Assembly: GCA_022866015.1 (NCBI GenBank)
Contig: JALHTX010000138.1
Span: 1-12,818 of the forward strand
Length of the DNA: 12,818 bases
Direction: 5' to 3'
From: Thermoplasmatota archaeon
GTDB lineage: Archaea; Thermoplasmatota; E2; DHVEG-1
Shown here: piece by piece, positions 1-5,426 of the stretch
Layout: every line of letters starts with the position of its first letter
How positions within the stretch are numbered: the first letter of the stretch is position 1
Made by a program: the position numbers and the translations under genes
Notes under the pieces: model-generated
Told to the model about the DNA's origin: nothing
Database searches by the model: none
What the model saw: the letters and a program-made list of their open reading frames with translations, nothing else

Positions 1-474
1 AGATGCAAGAAGGGCAAAACCTGTTGCTCTAGTAGCCATTACATCCTGGTGATCTCCAAAAATAGATAGAGCCTGTCCTGCAATAGCACGAGCGCTTACA
101 TGAAATACACAAGGCATTAGTTCCCCTGAAATTTTATACATGTTTGGAATCATGAGTAAAAGCCCTTGAGATGCAGTAAATGTTGTCGTAAATGCTCCTG
201 CACTAAGTGAACCATGTAATGCTCCTGCTGCTCCACCTTCACTTTGTAGTTCTTGTACTTTTAGTGTTTGTCCAAAAATGTTTTTTCGCCCTTCTGCAGA
301 CCATTCATCAACTAGTTCACCCATAGGTGAAGAAGGTGTTATAGGATATATTGCTGCTACATCACTGAATGCGTATGCAACATGTGCAGCTGCTGTATTT
401 CCATCGACTGATTTAATTATTTTTTCTTTTTTGTTATCTTTTGTTTTTAATTCACTTACAAGGATATTTGACAT
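1..474 (-). CDS. nifJ: Pyruvate:ferredoxin (flavodoxin) oxidoreductase, single-chain type, N-terminal part
   Basis: This is the first 158 codons of a gene that leaves the window on the left. The enzyme converts pyruvate plus CoA to acetyl-CoA, CO2 and reduced ferredoxin in the cytoplasm. Near the start are DGNTAAAHVAYAFSDVAAIY and then YPITPSSPMGE, followed by RKNIFGQTLKVQELQSEGGA, TTTFTASQGLLLMIPNMYKI and ALSIFGDHQDV. These are hallmarks of domain I of the long, about 1,170-residue, single-polypeptide enzyme of the Desulfovibrio type, where the TPSS segment lines the pyruvate/thiamine pyrophosphate pocket. Most archaea instead have four separate por subunits, so a bacterial-type copy suggests lateral transfer (inference). 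The ATG is fixed by an AGGAGG site eight bases upstream. The gene is divergent from rpoE1. Only the N-terminus is visible, so the iron-sulfur and thiamine pyrophosphate domains cannot be checked. Confidence 0.95.
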   Translation of the reverse strand, partial: MSNILVSELKTKDNKKEKIIKSVDGNTAAAHVAYAFSDVAAIYPITPSSPMGELVDEWSAEGRKNIFGQTLKVQELQSEGGAAGALHGSLSAGAFTTTFTASQGLLLMIPNMYKISGELMPCVFHVSARAIAGQALSIFGDHQDVMATRATGFALLAS

Positions 475-482
475 ATTATAAA

Positions 483-488
483 CCTCCT
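483..488 (-). promoter_or_regulatory. Shine-Dalgarno site of nifJ
   Basis: A perfect AGGAGG lies eight bases before the nifJ ATG on the minus strand. It fixes the start and shows that the organism uses Shine-Dalgarno initiation on at least some messages. Confidence 0.85.
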
Positions 489-520
489 AAAGGCAGCTAA
501 CGAATATATGGGTATAATAG

Positions 521-533
521 ATAAATATTTGGT
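521..533 (-). promoter_or_regulatory. Candidate BRE/TATA promoter of nifJ
   Basis: On the minus strand this reads ACCAAATATTTAT, resembling an archaeal TFB element followed by a TATA box. It lies about 50 bases upstream of the ATG. Initiation about 25 bases downstream would give a leader of roughly 25 bases containing the AGGAGG site. The region is very AT-rich, so chance matches are common. Confidence 0.35.
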
Positions 534-584
534 AGAAATATTAATAAAATTAATTGTAAAATAAATAGAAAATCTATCTTTTAA

Positions 585-776
585 TCAGTCTTCTTTTGGT
601 ACTGTTGGTGATATGATATAACCTTTCTTCTTTTTTCTCTATTTAACCCATTTCATTAAAATTGGTGGTAGCACAATAATTGAAGTAATATAGGCATAAA
701 TAATAATAATCGAGCCAATAATTCCAAAAACTGATAGTTTCCAAATTGAAAAAGAATATAAAGAGTAAATATATTC
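585..776 (-). pseudogene. C-terminal relic of an RND/MMPL-like (HAE3-type) membrane transporter
   Basis: On the minus strand, a frame of about 64 codons ends in TGA at 585-587 and contains one in-frame TAG at 639-641. Upstream of the TAG it reads FSIWKLSVFGIIGS, a long Ile/Tyr-rich hydrophobic stretch, then SIIVLPPILMKWVK. After the TAG it continues with RKKKKGYIISPTVPKED. The order 'FG, hydrophobic helix, LPP, basic residues' matches the last transmembrane helix and cytoplasmic tail of hydrophobe/amphiphile efflux (RND, MMPL) proteins. There is no start codon or N-terminal domain, and the frame runs into the 5' end of rpoE1 without further recognisable similarity, so this is a leftover 3' end. 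The family assignment comes from pattern only; that it is a coding relic is more certain than which family it belongs to. Confidence 0.5.
766..775 (+). promoter_or_regulatory. Candidate TATA box of the rpoE1 operon
   Basis: TAAATATATT lies about 40-50 bases before the rpoE1 start, at a distance that would allow a short leader holding the AGGGAG site. A second AT-rich candidate lies just downstream (around 785-796), so the choice is uncertain. Confidence 0.25.
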
Positions 777-805
777 CAACAAAACTATTATATTTAGTTT
801 AAAAT

Positions 806-811
806 AGGGAG
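806..811 (+). promoter_or_regulatory. Shine-Dalgarno-like site of rpoE1
   Basis: AGGGAG lies four bases before the ATG at 816. This is close spacing, but it supports that ATG as the start. Confidence 0.5.
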
Positions 812-815
812 ATCT

Positions 816-1409
816 ATGTATTATAAAGTAAGAGTCCGAGATACAATCCGTATACCTCCAAACAAGTTTAGTGAAGATTTAGATGATGTTGTAACACAAA
901 TAGTTCAGACTACTTTTGAAGGAACTATGCGAAAAGAATATGGTGTTATAGTTGTAGTAGACAACATTGAATCAACTGGTCCCGGTATCGTAATACATGG
1001 TGATGGGGCTATGTATCAAAAAGTTGCATTTGATGCATTAACATTTAGACCAGAATTACAAGAAGTAATTGATGCAGTCGTCTGTGAAATAGTAGAGTTT
1101 GGAGCATTTTGTCATATAGGTCCACTTGATGCACTAGTTCATATGAGTCAAATTATGAATGATTATGTCGAAGTTGATTCCGAAAGTGAAATAATCGTTG
1201 GTAAAGAAAAAAAATTAACACTTAAGAAAGGCGATATTGTACGTGCACGGGTTGTAGCAGTTAGTCTAAATGAGCTATCTGCACGTGAAAGTAAAATTGG
1301 TCTTACAATGAGACAACCTTCACTAGGTTCACATGAATGGATATATGCTCCAACTGAGGAAATAAAAGATAAAAAACAAGAAAAAGATAAAAAGAAGGTT
1401 AAGAAATGA
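816..1409 (+). CDS. rpoE1: DNA-directed RNA polymerase subunit Rpo7 (RpoE', RPB7 homologue)
   Basis: This subunit forms the stalk of archaeal RNA polymerase with Rpo4 (RpoF) and binds emerging RNA. The 197-residue product starts MYYKVRVRDTIRIPP, as in archaeal Rpo7. Residues 1-80 form the RNP-like tip domain, including GPGIVIHGDGAMYQKVAFDA and the LTFRPELQEVI hinge. Residues 82-165 form an S1/OB RNA-binding domain with CEIVEFGAFCHIGPLDALVH. Family members are usually about 185-190 residues. The extra length here is a basic tail from about residue 181 (KDKKQEKDKKKVKK). It is the first gene of the operon, and its TGA overlaps the spt4 ATG as ATGA, which implies translational coupling. Confidence 0.96.
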   Translation: MYYKVRVRDTIRIPPNKFSEDLDDVVTQIVQTTFEGTMRKEYGVIVVVDNIESTGPGIVIHGDGAMYQKVAFDALTFRPELQEVIDAVVCEIVEFGAFCHIGPLDALVHMSQIMNDYVEVDSESEIIVGKEKKLTLKKGDIVRARVVAVSLNELSARESKIGLTMRQPSLGSHEWIYAPTEEIKDKKQEKDKKKVKK

Positions 1410-1591
1410 AGATTATAAGGGCTTGTAAAACCTGTCATTATTTAACTGAAAAAGAAAGTTGCCCATTTTGTTCTAGTCCTACATCTAAAAGATGGAGAGG
1501 ATATGTTGTGATACGCAACCCTGAATCTTCACAGGTTGCTGAACATATGAATATTAAAAAACCTGGTAAATACGCTTTAAAAGTAATGTAG
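1406..1591 (+). CDS. spt4: Transcription elongation factor Spt4 (RpoE'')
   Basis: This small zinc-binding factor pairs with Spt5 (NusG-like) and clamps onto RNA polymerase to support elongation. The 61-residue product shows the full signature: Cys7-x2-Cys10 and Cys19-x2-Cys22 as zinc ligands, then SKRWRGYVVIRNPESSQVAE and the terminal PGKYALKV strand that meets Spt5. Length is normal for archaeal Spt4. Its start overlaps the rpoE1 stop by four bases. It ends in TAG at exactly the expected place, which shows that TAG acts as a real stop in this genome. Thirteen bases separate it from the next gene. Confidence 0.95.
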   Translation: MKIIRACKTCHYLTEKESCPFCSSPTSKRWRGYVVIRNPESSQVAEHMNIKKPGKYALKVM

Positions 1592-1604
1592 TTTTTTTAT
1601 TTTT

Positions 1605-2114
1605 ATGTACAATATACCCCAAAACTTAATAGATATTCTAAATAAACCCATAGGCAAATTAGTAAATGAAAAAAAACTTTTACAGATTTTAAAAAATGAA
1701 AAAAAGATAATATCAATTGGTGACACAGTTACTTATACCCTATTAAAAAATGGTTTTGAACCAATTGTTTGTATAGTTGATTATAAAACACATAGAGGAT
1801 CCTGTGAAGATGAAATTGTTTAAAAGATAAAATCATTTGGTAAAAAAACTATAAAGGTTGAAAACCCACCTGGTTATATAACAGATGATTTATGTGAAGT
1901 TATTAAAATTATTCTTGAAAACCTAGAAAAGGGTCCATTTCGTATAGAAATAGAAGGTGAAGAAGATATAGCAAGTCTAATAGCACTGTATTTTGCACCA
2001 AGGGACGTAACTATAATATATGGATTGCCAGATAAAGGGGTCTTAGTTGTTAAACCAACAAAGGAAATTAAAGATAAGATCAAGAAAGTACTTGATTTAA
2101 TGAGATGTGATTAA
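1605..2114 (+). pseudogene. GTP-dependent dephospho-CoA kinase (DUF359), interrupted by an in-frame TAA
   Basis: This archaeal enzyme phosphorylates dephospho-CoA with GTP, the last step of coenzyme A synthesis. The frame from 1605 to the TAA at 2112 is 169 codons, normal for the family, but codon 73 (1821-1823) is TAA. Before it are NKPIGKLV, the nucleotide-site ISIGDTVTYTLL and IVDYKTHRG. After it, in the same frame, are KIKSFGKKTIKVENPPGYIT, the acidic IEGEEDIASLIAL motif (about residues 114-126) and IIYGLPDKGVLVVKPTKEIK. There is no frameshift and no other defect. No usable start follows the stop until codon 166, so the C-terminal half cannot be translated separately as an obvious gene. 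The block order rpoE1-spt4-DUF359-S24e-S27ae supports the identity. It may be a recent nonsense mutation, strain heterogeneity, an assembly error, or stop readthrough. Confidence 0.88.
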
Positions 2115-2115
2115 T

Positions 2116-2610
2116 ATGGAAATAGAAATCGATTCAAAGAAAAACAATCCCCTCTTAAAAAGAACCGAAGTATATTTTACAGTTAAGCATACAGGCGAAG
2201 GTACTCCAAACCGTGAAATAATTCGAAATGAACTTGCTGAAAAATTAAATTCTAAAAAAGAAAATGTAGTTGTAAATATAATGAAACCTGGTTTTGGTAT
2301 ACAGGAGACAACAGGTTATGCTAAAGTTTATTCTTCTCTTGAAAGCTCAAAAGGTTTAGAAAGAGAACATATTTTAAAACGCAATAAATTAGGTGAGACA
2401 AAAAAAGATAAAAAAGAGGCAAAAACCTCCGAGGCATCTGCAGGTGAAACATCAGCTCCAAAAACTACACCTGCACATCCACAAGCAAAAACAAAAGAAT
2501 CTGAAGAACCTAAAGCAGATGAAGCAATAAAACAAAGTGAACCACCAAAAACAGCTCCTACTACGAAAGAAACTAAGCAAAAAGAATCTAAAAATCAAGA
2601 AAAACCGTAG
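2116..2610 (+). CDS. rps24e: Small ribosomal subunit protein eS24 (S24e) with long C-terminal extension
   Basis: This is a structural protein of the archaeal 30S subunit. The chosen ATG gives MEIEIDSKKNNPLLKRTEVY, the normal family N-terminus. A GTG nine bases upstream would add MIN and overlap the previous stop, while the GTGA around it looks like part of the Shine-Dalgarno site for the ATG. Residues 1-94 hold the complete S24e fold, including FTVKHTGEGTPNR, the VVVNIMKPGFG segment and a tail helix ending EHILKRNKLGE. Typical archaeal S24e is about 100 residues. Here about 70 more residues follow, composed almost only of Lys, Glu, Thr, Pro, Ala and Ser, and probably disordered. The start lies one base after the dephospho-CoA kinase stop. 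Confidence 0.94.
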   Translation: MEIEIDSKKNNPLLKRTEVYFTVKHTGEGTPNREIIRNELAEKLNSKKENVVVNIMKPGFGIQETTGYAKVYSSLESSKGLEREHILKRNKLGETKKDKKEAKTSEASAGETSAPKTTPAHPQAKTKESEEPKADEAIKQSEPPKTAPTTKETKQKESKNQEKP

Positions 2611-2620
2611 GGGAAAAAAA

Positions 2621-2625
2621 AGGAG
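2621..2625 (+). promoter_or_regulatory. Shine-Dalgarno site of rps27ae
   Basis: AGGAG lies nine bases before the rps27ae ATG, in the 24-base gap after rps24e. It shows that S27ae is initiated separately, although its frame is in register with that of S24e across the gap. Confidence 0.7.
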
Positions 2626-2634
2626 TAGAAAAAT

Positions 2635-2910
2635 ATGAAAAAATACCAGTTTTTTAAGGTTGAAGGAGATAAAATAAATCGAGTAAGACGCCACTGTCCA
2701 AAATGTGGACCTGCTGTTTTTATTGCAGAGCATAAAGATCGTTTTAGTTGTGGTAAATGTGGTTATACTGAGTTTAAAAGTGTTGTTAAAAAAGAGTTAA
2801 AACCTGAAAAAACTCAAGAACTGCCAGTAAAACAAAAACAAGAAAAACAAAAAGAAGAAAAAATAGTTGTAAACCCCGAAGTCGCTGTTCAAGAAGTTAA
2901 AAAAGAATAA
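2635..2910 (+). CDS. rps27ae: Small ribosomal subunit protein eS31 (S27ae) with charged C-terminal extension
   Basis: This is a zinc-ribbon protein of the archaeal 30S subunit. In eukaryotes the homologue is fused to ubiquitin, but there is no such fusion here. The 91-residue product has the four zinc ligands Cys21-x2-Cys24 and Cys39-x2-Cys42 in RRHCPKCGPAVFIAEHKDRF followed by SCGKCGYTEF. Archaeal S27ae normally ends close after this ribbon, at about 50-65 residues. Here a tail of about 40 residues rich in Lys, Glu and Gln follows (QELPVKQKQEKQKEEK), much like the tail on S24e. It is the last recognisable gene of the operon. In several Euryarchaeota the Kae1/Bud32 gene follows, but here a T-rich tract and unrelated sequence do. 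Confidence 0.94.
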   Translation: MKKYQFFKVEGDKINRVRRHCPKCGPAVFIAEHKDRFSCGKCGYTEFKSVVKKELKPEKTQELPVKQKQEKQKEEKIVVNPEVAVQEVKKE

Positions 2911-2930
2911 ACTTTTTTCTTTTTTATAAA
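2911..2930 (+). terminator. Oligo-T terminator after the ribosomal operon
   Basis: Directly after the rps27ae stop come two runs of six T separated by one C, then ATAAA, with no stem-loop. Archaeal RNA polymerase terminates at such T-rich tracts. The position at the end of the operon fits. Confidence 0.5.
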
Positions 2931-2998
2931 GTCAAACTTATGTTACATAATTTTATAGTTAATTACATTTTGAAATAATTGCCTATTTTTTAATTTAA

Positions 2999-3241
2999 GG
3001 ATTTGTTACCCTACAGATTACGTCACAAAACATCTTTTCTAGTAGAGGTATTTATGATAAGTTACCTTCATATAATTTGTTTATTTCTTCAACTAATCCT
3101 TTTGCTTCTCTTATGTCATTTGTATTGAATAAAGAATTAGAGGAGACAATAAATAGATTCAGAACTAAACAAAAAATAGTCAAATTATTAAATAAGATAT
3201 ATAGCACTAATAATTATACTTCATATTGGAATTGGTTTTAA
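2999..3241 (+). pseudogene. Probable 3' relic of an unidentified gene, coupled to the flippase start
   Basis: This 330-base gap is not empty. An open frame of 80 codons runs from just after a TAA (2996-2998) to a TAA at 3239-3241, with residue use like real protein. Pieces are ITSQNIFSSRGIYDKLPSYN, LFISSTNPFASLMSFVLNKE and KIYSTNNYTSYWNWF. The only ATG is at 3113 (42 codons) and lacks a clear Shine-Dalgarno site. The stop overlaps the flippase ATG by one base (TAATG), the arrangement of two translationally coupled neighbours. The simplest reading is the tail of a gene that once preceded the flippase and lost its 5' part. The family is not recognised. The 42-codon version could still be expressed as a small protein. 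Confidence 0.4.
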
Positions 3242-4674
3242 TGAGTGACTTTCAACGGGTTGCAAAGAACACTTTTGCTTTATTTATTGCTCAGATTATC
3301 TCCTCGATTTTGTCTATTCTCCTTGGGATTTTTATCGCTCGTAATCTAGGTGATATCGCGCTTGGGAAATACTCATTTGCGTACACATTTGTGGTTTTTT
3401 TCTCTATATTTTTAGATCTCGGTTATAATACGCTACTCATTCGGGAGGTTGCACGGGATAAATCAAAAGCGAATAAGTATGTTAGTAATTTGCTGAGTTT
3501 CCGTGCGATATCGGCTCTTATCGTCTTTGTTTTCATTGTTGTTACGATTAATCTAATGGGTTATCCATCTGATACGAAGAATATAGTGTATCTTTTTGCT
3601 ATTTATATTTTTCTCGAGGCATTTTCTTCTATATATAAAGTAACATTCCGAGCGTTTGAACGGATGGAATATGAATCAGCGATTACAATCTTATCCAATA
3701 TTATACGGGTTTCCTTAGCATTGGTTGTTATTTTCTTTGGGTATGGATTGGTGGCAATTGGTCTCGTGTTTATTTTTTCAAATATCTTAGATCTTTCCTT
3801 TAGTACGATTGTTTGTGAGAGGAGATTTGTAAAATCTAGAACAGAATTCGATTTTTCTTTTTTTAAGAGCACGATTAAACTTGCATTACCCCTAGTTATG
3901 GTATCACTTTTTACAACTGTTTTTGTAAGAGCTGACACAATACTACTTTCAATATTTAAGGGAGATGAAGTAGTAGGATGGTATAACGCAGCATATAGTC
4001 TAGTGTTAGGTCTTCGTGTTATTCCTGGACTTATTGTTACCGCAATAGTTCCGACATTGTCGTATTATTATATAGCATCAAGAACGTCTTTGAAGGTTGT
4101 ATATGAAAAATATTTCCGATATTTGTTTATGCTTGGATTACCAACAGCAATGGGGGCTTCCTTGTTATCTGACAAGATTATCCTATTACTCTATGGTTCT
4201 GAGTATACGAATTCTATTATCGCTCTTCGGATTTTATCGTGGGATATTCTGCTTATATTCCTTTATACTATTTTAAGCGGTATTCTTATTTCAATTGATA
4301 AGCAAAATGAGATGGCGATAGCAGCTGCAGTTACAGCTCTAGTGAATGTAATTATAAATATTATATTGATTCCTTACTTCAGTTATGTTGGTGCTGCAGT
4401 TGCTACAATAAGTTCTGAAACAATCCTATTTGTCATATATTTTTATTTAATTTCAAAACACATTTACCTACTCCCAATTCATAAGATGTTGGTGAAACCT
4501 TTTGTCGCGCTAGTAGTAATGAGTCTATTTATATTCTTTTTTAATTGGCTTGGTTTATTCCTATTGGTGATTCTTAGTATATTTGTTTATTTTGTAACTC
4601 TGTACTTAATTAAAGGTATTTCAAAAGAAGACTTCGCATTGATTAGACAAATAATTAAGATTCCAAATCGCTAA
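3241..4674 (+). CDS. Wzx-like polysaccharide flippase (MOP superfamily)
   Basis: This polytopic membrane protein is expected to move lipid-linked oligosaccharide from the inner to the outer face of the membrane. The 477 residues form about 12-14 hydrophobic segments. The N-terminus, MSDFQRVAKNTFALFIAQII, then GIFIARNLGDIALGKYSFAY and LDLGYNTLLIREVARDKSKA, is typical of polysaccharide biosynthesis (PF01943/PF13440-like) transporters. Mid-protein VRADTILLSIFKGDEVVGWY and PTLSYYY, and later ALVNVIINIILIPYFSYVGA, match the second half of the family. A TTG 15 bases upstream is in frame, but the ATG gives the family-like N-terminus and forms the TAATG overlap with the upstream frame. It is the only + strand gene of the glycan locus, and its 3' end overlaps the converging ParB-like gene by 20 bases. 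Confidence 0.93.
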   Translation: MSDFQRVAKNTFALFIAQIISSILSILLGIFIARNLGDIALGKYSFAYTFVVFFSIFLDLGYNTLLIREVARDKSKANKYVSNLLSFRAISALIVFVFIVVTINLMGYPSDTKNIVYLFAIYIFLEAFSSIYKVTFRAFERMEYESAITILSNIIRVSLALVVIFFGYGLVAIGLVFIFSNILDLSFSTIVCERRFVKSRTEFDFSFFKSTIKLALPLVMVSLFTTVFVRADTILLSIFKGDEVVGWYNAAYSLVLGLRVIPGLIVTAIVPTLSYYYIASRTSLKVVYEKYFRYLFMLGLPTAMGASLLSDKIILLLYGSEYTNSIIALRILSWDILLIFLYTILSGILISIDKQNEMAIAAAVTALVNVIINIILIPYFSYVGAAVATISSETILFVIYFYLISKHIYLLPIHKMLVKPFVALVVMSLFIFFFNWLGLFLLVILSIFVYFVTLYLIKGISKEDFALIRQIIKIPNR

Positions 4675-5404
4675 GATGTTTTTTTTGATTTACCCAATGT
4701 GGATGCCTTACAGTTATTTTTATTGGTATTTTTGAAATATTAAGAAGTTTTGCAATTGACAAGCGATGTGCACCATTATTAAACAAAAGATCTCCATTCC
4801 GGCCAATGTTGACTGCTACCTCATCTTCGATTAGTATAGGATTTAAATTATTTTTAGACTGTAATTCTTGTTGCGATTTATATCCATTTTTTTTAATAGT
4901 TTCGAACAGCATTTCAAGTTTTTTTAGTCTACTATCAAAATCAATTTCGTTTTTACAATCCCACAGATATTTTCCTTGTTTTATCTCGTTGAGAATTCGT
5001 GTGTAAAAAACAGTTGTTTCCCATTTTTTTCCTTCAATCAATCTTTCCCTAAAGGCAACGTAAATATCTAGTTCCTCGAATGGTCTTTCCAACAAATCCC
5101 AATCCCCACCGATGATTTTGCCTTTATATTTAACCACATCAAATTCTTTTAATGAGGCATATCGTATTTTTTTTGGGTCTATCCAGTATAATTTATCAAC
5201 ATCCATTTCATTATCTTTGTTTGTTGAGAGTTTTTTTGATGTTAGTTTATATCTTGATGTTTTGATGTTATCCCAGAGATAAAATACTATTTTTTTTAAC
5301 CGTGGAAATTTATCGAGAACAGTGATAATAAAATATCGGATTCGTATAATATACCAATTTTTTTTATCGTATGGTTCTCCTCGTTCAACAAGTTTTTTAT
5401 TCAT
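4655..5404 (-). CDS. ParB/sulfiredoxin-fold protein of unknown function, glycan-locus type
   Basis: This 249-residue protein has a basic N-terminal third (residues 1-65, KKNWYIIRIRYFIITVLDKF, one amphipathic or weakly hydrophobic stretch) and a C-terminal ParB-like domain. Characteristic pieces are LYWIDPKKI (72-80), IIGGDWDLLERPFEELDIYV (97-116), KYLWDCKNEIDFDSRL (145-160), NGYKSQQEL (173-181), DEVAVNIGRNGDLLFNN (194-210) and the ParB-type GAHRLSIAKLLNISKIPI (211-228). Proteins of this pattern recur in archaeal and bacterial polysaccharide loci, usually annotated as hypothetical or ParB-like nuclease (recalled, not searched). Neither nuclease activity nor DNA binding is shown by the sequence. 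NTPase or glycan-modifying roles are equally open. It lies 22 bases after the deacetylase gene, with an AAGG before its ATG, so probably shares its transcript. Confidence 0.8.
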   Translation of the reverse strand: MNKKLVERGEPYDKKNWYIIRIRYFIITVLDKFPRLKKIVFYLWDNIKTSRYKLTSKKLSTNKDNEMDVDKLYWIDPKKIRYASLKEFDVVKYKGKIIGGDWDLLERPFEELDIYVAFRERLIEGKKWETTVFYTRILNEIKQGKYLWDCKNEIDFDSRLKKLEMLFETIKKNGYKSQQELQSKNNLNPILIEDEVAVNIGRNGDLLFNNGAHRLSIAKLLNISKIPIKITVRHPHWVNQKKHLSDLES

Positions 5405-5426
5405 ATATATTATAACCTTAGATCAG

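Noticed and set aside
639..641. In-frame TAG codons followed by meaningful frames (639-641 and 7068-7070) as a sign of pyrrolysine or TAG recoding
   Set aside because: spt4 and rps24e end in TAG. Spt4 does so exactly at the family's normal C-terminus, and readthrough of rps24e would meet a second TAG and then run into S27ae. Both odd cases lie in relic sequence, so TAG is taken as a normal stop.
1163..1438. Long antisense frames over rpoE1, rps24e, the glycosyltransferases and the membrane protein
   Set aside because: They are shadows of recognised genes in other frames, with no ribosome sites or family motifs of their own.
1605..1823. A separate short gene of 72 codons
   Set aside because: It is the N-terminal half of the DUF359 kinase. 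The same frame continues with the rest of the family after the TAA, so the whole is treated as one interrupted gene.
2107..2115. GTG start for rps24e
   Set aside because: It would overlap the previous stop and add MIN. The ATG at 2116 gives the conserved N-terminus, and the GTGA fits as part of its ribosome-binding site.
3241..4674. Shift in arginine codons along the flippase (all eight CGN in the first third, then mixed with AGA/AGG) as a recombination mosaic
   Set aside because: Only 18 arginine codons are available, and neighbouring genes also use both types. This is too little for a claim.
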